Assembly (NCBI GenBank): GCA_017163975.1
Contig: JAFFSR010000265.1
Coordinates: 682,001 to 746,000, forward strand
DNA: 64,000 nucleotides
Direction: 5' to 3'
Origin: Anastatus disparis
Taxonomy: Eukaryota; Arthropoda; Insecta; Hymenoptera; Eupelmidae
Shown here: positions 52,080 through 62,402 of the stretch, in pieces
How the letters are laid out: each line of letters begins with the position of its first letter
Numbering within the stretch: the first letter of the stretch is position 1
The notes under the pieces: model-generated
Databases searched by the model: none
What the model was told of the DNA's origin: nothing
Seen by the model: the letters and a program-made list of their open reading frames with translations, nothing else
Translations under genes and position numbers: made by a program

Positions 52080-55000
52080 CTAAAACGTGATATGCAAACA
52101 CATTAATAAAAATAATAGAATAATAGATAAGATAATAGTATGTAATGGATAAAACTTACAGAATTAGACAATGTAAGGCCTTCTAGTCTTTCTTCCACAT
52201 CTGCCATATTACTGATACCACTGTCTTTACTAGTAGTTGCTCTTTCAAGACGCTCGAACCCATAATTTTGAATTTCCGCCGTAGTTCGACGTAATGATCT
52301 AAGATATTTACATACATTCAATATTGTTACAATGAAGATTAAATAAAATATAAAATAATGAAATATAAAATTTTTTCATTTCTTTACCTGTAAACTTCTT
52401 CTGGGTTTAAACTATCATCAGCGGCTTCGTTATCTACTTTTAATTTCGTGCGAGCTGGTGAGTTGGGTACTCTGGGCGGAGGTGTTCCAGGAGAAGCAGG
52501 TGTGCTACTCGTAGCCGAAGATTTTCTTAAATGGCTTTGCACTAAAGGTAACGCAGCCTCCTACAATTTCCATTAATAACATTATTTTTAAAAATATATT
52601 TAAAAAGTATCGTTTGTTTATAAAAACATTAACAATACCTGATAATACTTTGGCAGTTCAGAAAGGATCATCGTGAATTGCGATGGATTTAAATTATAAA
52701 GGGCGATCACAGCATTTTGGGCATGTCTTCTGACATCTTGACTTTTAACGTCATTTGTCCAGTCTAACAGTCTTGCAAGCCCAGTTCCAGCAGAACTGTT
52801 TAGAGCGGACGGTTCAGCAGTTTCGGCGATTTGCGTTATGAATGTTAAAGTAGCAACTTTAACGCGGGAATTGGGGGTTTGCGTGGGATTCGTTAAAAAT
52901 CGCATGACAGCTGGTAATAATTGTTCGCCAGTAAAGCACTCTCTGTTGGAATAATTATTATTTTAATCATGTTATTTTATTTTATAGTAAAATAAAATTT
53001 AATAAAGTTTCCAACTTTACCTTACAACATCTAATGTTTTATGAATTTTTGTTTGTATAGATCCGAGTAGATCTGTTCCTAATTTATTAAGAAGCCGAGT
53101 ACACAGTACATTTAACCAATCGCCAAGGTCTTCGCAGTGCGTCTGTATTAATTCATTTAAAGTATCAAGGAATAAGCTAAAAACTTTAGTATGAGAATCC
53201 ATGAACATTTTTGCAAAAATATCTGTAATTTTACGTAATTCTGTGGCGTTTAATGTATATCCATTAGCAAGGAAATGCTGCAAACCTAGTAATCCTTCTT
53301 TACGATCAGCCCAATGTTTACGACCACAATTTTCAATAATTTCTTTAATATCCTATGAGAATAAAATTTCATTCACTAAAGACTTTAGAAAGAAAGAAGT
53401 AATAAAATTTTGGATTGAGATTTGTTAAAAAAACAGTATTGTGAAGTAACAGATTTCTTATATAAATCACATTTGTTTTTTGTGTAAATAATAGTAATTA
53501 TTTATTTTTAGTATTGATTAGAAGATGTTTGAGCAAAAATAGTATTACATGTAGCATGCTAAAAGAATAGGTTTTATTTGAAATTTAGTTAAAGATTGAA
53601 GAAAAACTACATATAATGTGATTATTCAACTAAAATATAACAATGTATGTATTTAATGTATGTTTATGTTTTAAAGTAAAAAAAATAAATGATAAAGAAA
53701 ATTGAGCTAAGCAAAACTATCTTTTTCGTATTGAGAAATAGGGAACATTTAAGAAAAAAGGAAAGATTAAGAAAAAAAGTTAAAATATGTATAAATTAAA
53801 CAAACCTTCGGGATTGATTGATCCCACATATCTCTATACAGTCTTTGCTGGGAGCCGCTCCATGAGAACGACTAACAGGTTCATAATAAGATCATAACAT
53901 GGTGGTCAATAAAAAACAGGAATGTCCGTGATTAGTCCAAACGAAATAAACAGGCGGCAACAAAAATCAAAAGGGAACCAAACATATGTTAGCTACATTT
54001 TCGAGGAAACGATGACATTGTCATTTAGTTTAAAAGATTCACATATTAATTCTGATGGATCATTCTTTTATCATTATTCAAGAAAACATTTATTCGTTTA
54101 GTCAACAAAGAATATCAGAAAGTAAGGTGATTAATATCACAAGTATCCGATACGTGAAAATCATCAATTTTAAGGACACAAACCATAAATTTTCGCAATT
54201 GCATTCAAACGAAAAAAATTATTTTATTTTTGTAAAATTAGGCAAATAAAATATAAAAATAAAATTCATGATTGATTATTTTGAATGATTTGTGATTTTC
54301 AAAGTGTGAATATGAAATAAAAATTTGTGAGTAAAAGATATACTTACATCACTAGGTCTGCGGAAACTATCGTGACTTCGTTCCGAACAAATACTACTAG
54401 TCTCACTATCGTCACTATGATCCCCTTTACCTTTTGGTGTTCTTGTGTAACTGTCAATACTATCGAAAGTAAGAGCATCAGCTAATGCCGATTCTGCTTC
54501 TCGCGATTGCTGAAGCATTTTTTGTGCCATCACAGGTCTAGATGGAGGTCTATCAGTTGGCGACATGTGTAAGTTCCTATTCCTATTAATTGGTATATAT
54601 TTTATATATGAATTATTTTAAAATTAAATTTAAATAACTGTCTTAAATCAAAATGTAAAAAGATATCATTCCTTCTCACCTGACTTTACTTCCAAAGCTA
54701 CTTCTTTCAAATCCAAATCTTTGTGGACTAGGTTCACGACTATTTCCTGTACTTCGCATCCCATGTTCCAACATTTTAGGTCTTGGAACCAGAGATTCAC
54801 CATCTCTGTTGTATGTCGTATAGCTTAATCTTGACGACGGCGAACCAGATCTACTACTGGCTGCAAATTGAAAAGACAAAAAAAGTAAATAAAAATGAGA
54901 AGATTAAATATGTAAGATTCAGTCAAACTTTTTATAGTTTGGTTTCAATCGCAAAAAATATCATCAAAAAATAAATTTAGATAAAATATTTATTTTTCAA

Positions 55001-58000
55001 CACCTGGCCCGAAACTACTACTTTTTTACATAGCGCCAAAAAAAAAAGTTGTATTTTCGGCCCGGTGTTGAAAAAAATCGCATTTTCGCCACGGGGAAAA
55101 AAAAGAATGCCTTAAATCGTATGTTTGCTCCCCTCGCCTTCGGCTCGGGTGACAATTTACATACGATTTTGGACATTCTTTACTTTTTTTCCCTAGCTGA
55201 AAAATATACTATTTTTATTAAAAAACTTACGTTGAGATTGTGAGACACCAGAGACACGAGATCTAGCTCGTGCTATTCTTTCGGGACTTGCCATAGAGCT
55301 AGATTCTGGGGATTTATTTGGTCGAGCTGTAAAATAAATAATATTTTTGTGAGTACAAAATTTTTTTTCAACACTAATGAGCACATGAATACCGATGATT
55401 AAAGGTAGAAATACCTTGTCTAATTGGTTGACCACCGTGGTCATTATCTTTGCAGCATTAAAAATGTAAGTATTAAATTAAGATTTCAACGATTAAATTA
55501 TAAATATAATAAGAACCTATAACAAACTATAAAAGTACTTACGAAGAGTAGCTTTCTGTCGATTCATATAAGCATACTTCATCCTTGCTTTAGCTCTTTG
55601 AGCTGCTTGAAGATCTATGGCACTTGTAGATCTGGGCCCAGGAGAAACGCGACCTTAAAATAAAATTTTTATTTTCTTATTTTTATGAATTTATAATAAA
55701 ACTAACAACACCAACTGCAAATTTACAAAAAGTTAATGTATGAAATTAATATATAAGTATGTATAAGTACATGTTACTAATAATACGCAGAGACCAAAAT
55801 TACGTGATATTAAAATTATTTTAATTAAAATGAAGTGTTGTTGGCTAAATATTATAAATGAAGTAAAATATGGGCTTATAATAAAATATTACTTAATTAT
55901 TACAATGTGATTAAAATAAAATAGCTATTAGGTAATAATGTTATATAAATTAAAATATATATTAATACCCTTTTATTATATTTATGTGATACTTTATGAT
56001 AATTAATACTAAATATAAATAGTTATGGAATAGTGCATGTTAAATGAACATGAATTCAGAGTTTAGGAGACTAATCGTGCAACTGTCTGCGTTACTTCCG
56101 TGTGTTTGAAGCTGTTGGATAATGTAATATAAAAAAAAAGAATATTAAATAATGGGAAATTTTCTAAGCAATTATATAAAATTACAGTGATTGTCGATAG
56201 GTCTTTGAAGAATTGGAATCCCAGATTGACGATAAGATCGTGGCAAGGACGGTGTACGTCTGAGCGGGCCATGAGGTTGGCCCTGAGTATGATGCAAGTT
56301 TTCCGTGCTACCTTCGTACGTGCAATGCAATGTCACAAGTCGCACAAAGCAGCATGGAAAAGAAAGCCAAACATTTACCGTCTGTCAAATTTTTGACTCT
56401 ACTTTTTTTAAACAAAATATTTATTTATCATTTACTCGATTTTACGTAATTTAATACTTTTAAAACATTTTTTGACTCTACAAAACATTTTCATTCCGGC
56501 AATGAATAAAATGACATGATGATGATACAACACAATTAATTCAAAGTTTTATTTGAAATACCAACCTGTAGCGCTCATAGCAGGCCTAGATGCTCTTGGA
56601 CTAATGTTTGTCGTTTTCGATACTGCATTTAAGCTGTTTATACTGCCGCTATTACTAAGGGACATCAAAGCTCGTTTATATGTTGCATCAAGACTATTTA
56701 GAAGAGCTTCAGCATGTTCAGGAAAGTGTTCTTTAAATGCCCAGTAAGATCTGAAATTAAAATTCATTTTTTAGTCTAGTTTAATTTTAAATATAGTATT
56801 GTTACGCAATAAAGAATCTTTTGTTCAAAGTTTCTTTTCAAAAGATTTATTTTTTAAAGCTATGAAATGTCAAATAAAACAAGCTAGACAAAAACTGAAT
56901 GGTATATTAACAATAAACGAGTTTAAAGTCATTTGAATGTTATGTAAAAAGTTATTTGAAAAACATAATAGCATTTGAAATGAATTTTTTCTTTTGATGC
57001 TGTCATTAAAAAAAATTCAACTTTTTAATCTTGCAAGTGTACATATTAAGAAAAAAAATAATCACTGTTAACATATGCATCAATTCATGTGTTGTGAAAT
57101 TTATATTAAATTTATTTAATAAAGAATTCGTTTATAATTATCTTATGAAAATATTGTCATTGTAAAAATTACTTGAGACAAGTTTTATTTTAATTATGAA
57201 ACATTAGTCATATTTAGAATTTGAAATGTTATAGTTTATACAATCAGTGAAGTAATAAATATCTTTAAAATTATTTTTAAAATTATAGATTATTAAATAA
57301 AAATGTATTCCAACAGTAAATTATTAAATCGTTTTCATTAAAAAGCTTTAAAAAAAATCAAGATTTAGTAGACAAAAATCAAAGTTGAAGAAACTGACTT
57401 TCTTGCAAAAGCTCTTGCTTCAGAATCCGAGTCAGCCATGCCTTTCTTTATCGCATCCTGAAGTATATTGACATGTTTTTGTAACAAAACTGTTTGCCAG
57501 GACTGTAATATCAAGTGTAAATATTCGCAAGTCGCCCTACGAATATCTTTGCTTTTGTTGCCTAACGATGCCACGATGATCGGCACGTAGCGTGTACTAT
57601 GTGTATTTTGCAGAATAAAACGTACTGCAACTGCTCCTGCTGTCGCCACGACCTTTTTGAAAAAAAATTTCAAGATTTTATTAAGCATATTCGGGCAAAT
57701 TTCCAAATTAGAAAAAAAAATTTTAGTTTGTCGACAAAATTAATCGTGATTGTATTTTTAAAATTGAAAAGAAAAAAAAAAGAATAAAGAATGATATGTA
57801 CAAAAGACATTTTTGGATTGTTATCATACCTTGGCACTATTTTGTATGAGGTTCATTAAAGCTGGTAAAATAGTTTCGCCGAAACTGGCAAATTTGTTCT
57901 TGAGCTGCTGACTCAGATAGGCCAGTGTTATGCAGACCTCACGCACTACCTGCGATCTTAGATCCATTATGGCTGTCTCAAAGGGTCGCTGAAGATCTTT

Positions 58001-58465
58001 TAGTAATAAAGGAAATGATTCATAATTCATGCCACCTGCTATTATTATACCTCGCAATTTTTTTATCTGTAAATGAACAAAAAAAAATTGATTAGTAAAC
58101 GAAGTTAGAATAGTTTTTAACAAGTTTCAATATTTTTCTTAATTTTAATATATGCTGGTTCTGTTAAAACGATAGTTTAGTTTTATATTCAATTTCGGTT
58201 TTGTATATATTGAAAACAAAAAAAATATAAAATAATTTTCTAATAAAACTATTTATTTTTAATTTTTTTATTCCATTTAACGTCACTGTATTTATGCTAT
58301 CATTGCGATGCTAATTGGCGAAAGAGGTCGTTTCAATGTGTTTATGAACAAAGCACATGTAACGTACAGTGGTGCTTGTATAAATCGGCCGGGATTCGAA
58401 CTCGAGACCTCGAAATTCCGAATCCATCGTTGCACCGAGTGAGCCACTGAGACCTCTAACGAAAC

Positions 58466-58530
<65 letters not shown>

Positions 58531-61500
58531 TGTTAATTTTAAACTATTTTTATTAGTAAACAAGAAAATGTGTCAAGTAAAAATAAGTTCAAATAAAATC
58601 ATCGTTATAAAAATGCAATGTTGAAATTTAATTGAATGTCGCAATTAAAAATCATTATATAAATAAAACCTTTAACATCCCAGTTAATTGCAAAAAATAA
58701 AAAAAAAAAGAACAGCTATATAAAAGTTGATTTCTAACTTTAGATTTATGACACTTCAATGGTATACGTAAATTAAAATTCCTCATTAATTCAACACGAA
58801 AAGATTCCTTTAATTAAAAAATCAGAAATGTCTATATGTACGTACGGTATCCGTTCTTTGCTTCCAGTCTTTTTTGTCGTCGCCAATAATTTCCTTGATC
58901 ATTTTCATTTGATCCTCGAGATCTTTGCTGGAAAACAACTTGGCCGGTGGAACATCTTCGAATGACGTAAGGAACGTTTCCTCGTCTACTGCACCGGCTT
59001 GTCCTGTGAAAAATTGATAAACTAATTTTAACGATTCGTTTTTTATTCTTCAATAATAATAGATGGTGAAAATAATCTACTAAAACATGGTCATTTAAAA
59101 TTACAAATTGCATTTGTAATATAAAAGTTATAACGATTTTATAATTATTCATACAATTATTAGAAACTTTTATATCAAACTATTACAACAAATTTCAAAT
59201 CATTACACGTGGAATAAATAATTAAGTTAAAAAACCAAATTATAAAAACATCTACTCATTGAATTTTAACAACAATCGATAATAGAACATCTTTTAAACA
59301 AAAAAAAACATCGTTTTAACAATAACAATTTTTAATAGATTATTTACATTTATAAGTGCTATTCCTCATTTATCATTATTTTTAAAATTATGTAACCACA
59401 AAGCAGCCATTCAGACATTAATAATGCAATACCTGAACAACGAGTTGATAGTAAACTTCAAGTGAATTGAGAAAGTATATGTATCATAAAAAAAATGAAT
59501 GATTGATTTATATAAATAATTATTAAGTAATCCTCAGTGTCATGGTGATCAGAATTTTTTTAATATTATTACTAAGCGGTGCAACATTGAAATTCCATTG
59601 CCTTGCTCTGCTATAAAGCGTGAATGTCAATAGTAAAGCATGATAACGTAACAATTAAAAAGGATGTTTAAAAAAAAAGTTTGAGCTATTATGGAAACAT
59701 AAAATCTTAGGTATGGCCTAGTTTGATGGCATGAAAAATGTAGTTTTTATAATAAACTTTTTTTTATAATTAATAAACGTTACATTTTTAGTTTTTTGAG
59801 AATAATTAGTACTTCGCGTGAACAAATGCATTACTATTAAATGTTCATCAATGAAGATGTAACAAGTTGAAATATCGTATGACATTATGATTGTTTAATA
59901 TGCCGATGTACTACATGCATGCTGTAATATATAATAGTGAAGTTACACGATATATCAACTTGTCATTTTTTATTGATAAACATCCAATCGAAAAATATGT
60001 GTCAATTATTTTTCTAAATCAGTTTTCAATAGATGCGATGGATTTTTCACGTGAAATTCTAATTATTTTTTTTAATGAAAATAAAATTATAATTTTTATT
60101 CATACTCATTGGCAAATTTAAATTTCTCTATTTTACTGTCAATTAATCACAACTTTTGCAAAACCGGTATATGAAACCTTAACGATATTGTTTTATATTC
60201 TTTTCTAGACATTAATAAATAGAACTACGACCACATACGTTGATTTTACATTCCATAAAAAGCATAAAAAAGCCAAGTGCTGTTTTAAAGCAGCAAACAA
60301 TGATCATCATTATATAAGAGGATTACAATCTACTTAAAAAAATAAAATGAATGGTCTTTGCACAGTATACTATATATATCTAATGCTTGACCTATAAAAA
60401 TTGAATTTATTATAGGTACCTGATGACGTAGTTTTAAAAGACGGATTTCGTTTGACGGAGGGTGCCCTTGCAATTGCCGTTGAATTACCAGTTTGAGCTG
60501 TGTGTCATGCAAGTGTGAAAGGTTAGCAAGCATAAAATTTTTTTTTTAAATAGTGAGAGTGATAACATGTGCGCTGACATATATTACGCACATGTGTCCT
60601 TATTTGCATGAATTTTGTTATAACAGTAGTGCTGGATCGTACGTTGACATCTAGGATGTTTTTTCTTTATTGTCTCTCTCTCTCTCGCTTATTATTTTTA
60701 ACTCAATAATAAAAGTGCGTGTGCTTAATTGCAGTCGAGATGAATTAATATACCCCGACTTAGTGAGTTACAAGCGAATTTTGTGTTACGTGTGTGGTGA
60801 ATATACGAGAGATTACATTTTAAAAAACTTGTGATAGAATTCAAATATTGTAATGGTGAATAAGCATTTAAGTTGCTTGTAAAGCTTTGTTTTTGTCAAT
60901 TTATAAACATACAATTCTCATGCAAAGTATAAAAAAGTTTAAAAATCTATAATTACTATGTGAAATTTCTGTATAATAGTATTAATGATTGTTTAATTTA
61001 CAGTGAATCTTGGTGTTTAATAGCTATAAGCGTGAAAACCCGTGTATTTTATTATGTGCGTATTTGTAATATATTTAAATTGTATAACTAAGAATTATAC
61101 TACTTTTGACCTTTTAGCTTCTATGACGAAGATTTACATACGGTAACTTCGTATGAAAATCTTCGTTACGGCAACTAAAGAATTAATCAGTGCTTTTTTT
61201 GCAGATATTTTTCAATAAATTTTTTTTTTCTATTCTAATGAATAAATAGATAATGTATGGACGATAACATGTTTAAAAGTGATGTCATAACCTGTCCAGT
61301 AATTATGCATTGTTAAAGTGCTGATACAAGAACATTGTTTTTCATGTTCTTGTTGTTACTTGAAAGTTTTCAATATTATTCAAATAAACTTTTATTGTAA
61401 TATGTGTTGTTATTATTTAAAATGTTGAAAGTTAATTGGAAACAATGGTAAACTACATAGAATCGAGGAAAACTTATGTATGATTTTGTAAACAATAATA

Positions 61501-62402
61501 CATTTTTTTAATTAATAAATTAGAAAGATTGATAAATTTTTTACTATATTAATTTATATAACATCTAAAAATTTGTTAAATTATAGTTGATATATCTGAT
61601 ATGCAAAAAATATTTATGAAAATTTGTAGCTACGTATTTTGTATAGTGAAGATTGGTTATCAAAATTTTAGATGAATGAAGTCGGTTAAAAATATATGTG
61701 AACTATCCATTACATACAAGTTATAGGAAATCACTAAAATTGTAACTTATTACATATTTGATAAATAGTAACTTTAAACTATTCTTAACACGTCTAATGT
61801 TAGAAAAAACGTTAAATGATAGACTTAGATTTCTCAGATATGCTAAGAACAATGGATAATACTGGACAGTTGCAAAATTACATAGAAAATGTATATAATC
61901 AAACTATATGTTTTAAAAAATATATGTATACATGTATATTTTTATAATCATAAGCAAAGTCATGCTTGTCATAAATAAAGCAATTTCTCTGAAATTTTTA
62001 ACTAAAACGAACAAAAAAAGTGGGAAATTTTTTTAATCGAACTTTTTTGAATGATTGACTATAAATAAAAGATAAACGATAGAAAGAAAATATTATAAAT
62101 ATACCTTGAGGTACGGGTGGTGCTTTAGCTGGTCCAAACTGGCTCTTCTTCTGCAGTAGGCTTACTGTTCTTTTAACTGGCGCCGATCTTATCTATACAA
62201 TATATGTAAATCGTCATTTATGCGTATATACGTGAGGCTAAAGGAAAACTTGTAATTTCTTTTTCTTTTGTTTTAGCTTTATTTAAAAAAAATTTTTTCA
62301 TTGAATGTAACATCGACTTATTTAATAATAATTTGTGCGTATGTATAGCGAATGGCGATTTACTACTTACCGCCCGGTCCGGTTCGTCAGGTTCTCTTCC
62401 AA
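50203..62402 (-). CDS. CLASP: CLASP (CLIP-associating protein; Mast/Orbit/Chb), 3' 22 coding exons
   Basis: Exons in transcript order: 62402-62371, 62192-62105, 60497-60420, 59003-58846, 58066-57830, 57652-57399, 56750-56566, 56311-56186, 55653-55543, 55447-55415, 55326-55231, 54860-54680, 54582-54348, 53871-53806, 53352-53021, 52942-52639, 52560-52388, 52298-52160, 52079-51787, 51703-51472, 50994-50788, 50409-50203. Every junction keeps frame, giving 1,254 residues ending at a stop at 50203. CLASP proteins bind tubulin through TOG domains and EB1 through SxIP motifs, stabilising plus ends at the cortex and kinetochore. TOG2, TOG3 and the C-terminal domain are present. TOG1, about 250 residues in the family, must lie beyond 64000. 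The Ser/Arg-rich linker has an SxIP motif, SGIP. One acceptor is ambiguous (54582 or 54576). The donor at 57398 is the weaker GTCAGT. Confidence 0.93.
52639..53352 (-). other. CLASP: CLASP TOG3 domain exons
   Basis: Two exons (53352-53021, 52942-52639) encode the third TOG domain. Conserved text includes ENCGRKHWADRKEGLLGLQ, FAKMFMDSHTKVFSLFLDTL, LLNKLGTDLLGSIQTKIHK, RFLTNPTQTPNSRVKVATL and LNPSQFTMILSELPK. The domain binds tubulin and is part of the plus-end and lattice-binding core. The junction splits an Arg codon. Confidence 0.92.
53806..53871 (-). other. CLASP: CLASP 66-nt exon before TOG3
   Basis: Encodes SFSWSGSQQRLYRDMWDQSI plus two residues between the acceptor CCTGTTAG and a GTTTGT donor, phase 0 on both sides. 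The WSGSQ-type text recurs in CLASPs just before TOG3. It was too short to stand out as an open frame. Confidence 0.75.
54993..55197. repeat. two adjacent GC-rich palindromes in a CLASP intron
   Basis: The first hairpin pairs TTTTTCAACACCTGGCCCG (54993 on) with CGGCCCGGTGTTGAAAAAA (to about 55077). The second pairs GGGGAAAAAAAAGAATGCC..AAATCGTATGT (from 55094) with ACATACGATTTTGGACATTC..TTTTTTCCC (to about 55194), around the loop CCCCTCGCCTTCGGCTCGGG. The style resembles the element at 22522-22625. No coding capacity was seen. Probably one compound foldback element. Confidence 0.65.
55231..56311 (-). other. CLASP: CLASP linker exons: four consecutive in-phase cassettes with SxIP
   Basis: Exons 56311-56186 (126 nt), 55653-55543 (111), 55447-55415 (33) and 55326-55231 (96) are all multiples of three and all begin and end at the same codon position. 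They encode the disordered Ser/Arg/Pro linker between TOG2 and TOG3. The first carries RTPSLPRSYRQSGIPILQRP, whose S-G-I-P fits the SxIP EB1-binding motif. The second has AIDLQAAQRAKARMKYAYMN. The fourth ends GVSQSQ, joining PSSRSGSPSS as in CLASPs. The 33-nt member is a microexon. Confidence 0.75.
58262..58456 (-). mobile_element. tRNA-derived SINE, copy 7
   Basis: Read on the minus strand: GAGGTCTCAGTGGCTCACTC, GAGTTCGAATCCC, ACAAGCACCACTGTACGTTA, GCTAATTAGCATCG, AATACAGTGACGTTAAAT, then an A-rich tail. It is in the same orientation as CLASP, in the intron between the first two TOG2 exons. A diverged flanking repeat (TAATAAAACTAT and TAACGAAACTAT) may be its target duplication. Confidence 0.87.
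58466..58527. repeat. (AT)n microsatellite
   Basis: About 60 bp of nearly perfect AT dinucleotides with one TAC interruption, next to the 5' end of SINE copy 7. Confidence 0.9.
59800..60075. mobile_element. inverted-repeat element, family shared with 30150-30410 (copy 2)
   Basis: Outer arms match as ATAATTAG..TTCGCGTGAACAAA (left) and, on the minus strand, ATAATTAGAATTTCACGTGA. Inner arms match as ATGTTCATCAATGA..CAAGTTGAAATATCG and CGATATATCAACTTG..ATTGATAAACATCC. The ordered motifs recur at 30150-30410. It lies in a CLASP intron, and the open frame at 59891-60121 runs through it by chance. Confidence 0.65.
60420..60497 (-). other. CLASP: CLASP 78-nt cassette exon upstream of TOG2
   Basis: The acceptor CATGACACACAG and donor CAG|GTACCT delimit 78 nt in phase with both neighbours. 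It encodes a basic, Ser/Thr-rich peptide (QTGNSTAIARAPSVKRNPSF and a few more residues). Its length is a multiple of three and both borders have the same phase, so it can be skipped without changing frame. The ATG-initiated frame through the same DNA (60533 onward) is a different frame and does not join the next exon. Confidence 0.7.
60498..62104 (-). other. CLASP intron content
   Basis: Apart from the hairpin at 61112-61180, it holds a short TC run at about 60673-60690 and a less AT-rich patch at 60590-60800 that might be a regulatory region. No exon that fits the CLASP frame was found. Confidence 0.4.
61112..61180. repeat. perfect-core hairpin in a CLASP intron
   Basis: ACGAAGATTTACATACG (left) pairs with CGTATGAAAATCTTCGT (right) around a 7-base loop. 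The pairing extends outward as TTTAGCTTCTATG against CGGCAACTAAA with mismatches. It could be a small foldback element or a structured RNA segment. Confidence 0.55.

Larger units (their letters stand above)
57399..59003 (-). other. CLASP: CLASP TOG2 domain exons
   Basis: Three exons (59003-58846, 58066-57830, 57652-57399) encode the second TOG domain and the acidic lead-in QAGAVDEETFLTSFEDVP. Diagnostic text includes DDKKDWKQRTDTIKKLRG across the first junction, DLRSQVVREVCITLAYLS, LINLIQNSAK-type helices and DIRRATCEYLHLILQSWQT. The fold is HEAT-like and contacts tubulin. The intron between the first two exons holds a SINE and a long (AT)n run. Confidence 0.9.

Noticed and set aside
60330..60533. 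ATG-initiated 67-residue minus-strand frame as an alternative CLASP start
   Set aside because: Its frame meets a stop after splicing to the next exon, whereas a shifted internal exon (60497-60420) fits both neighbours.
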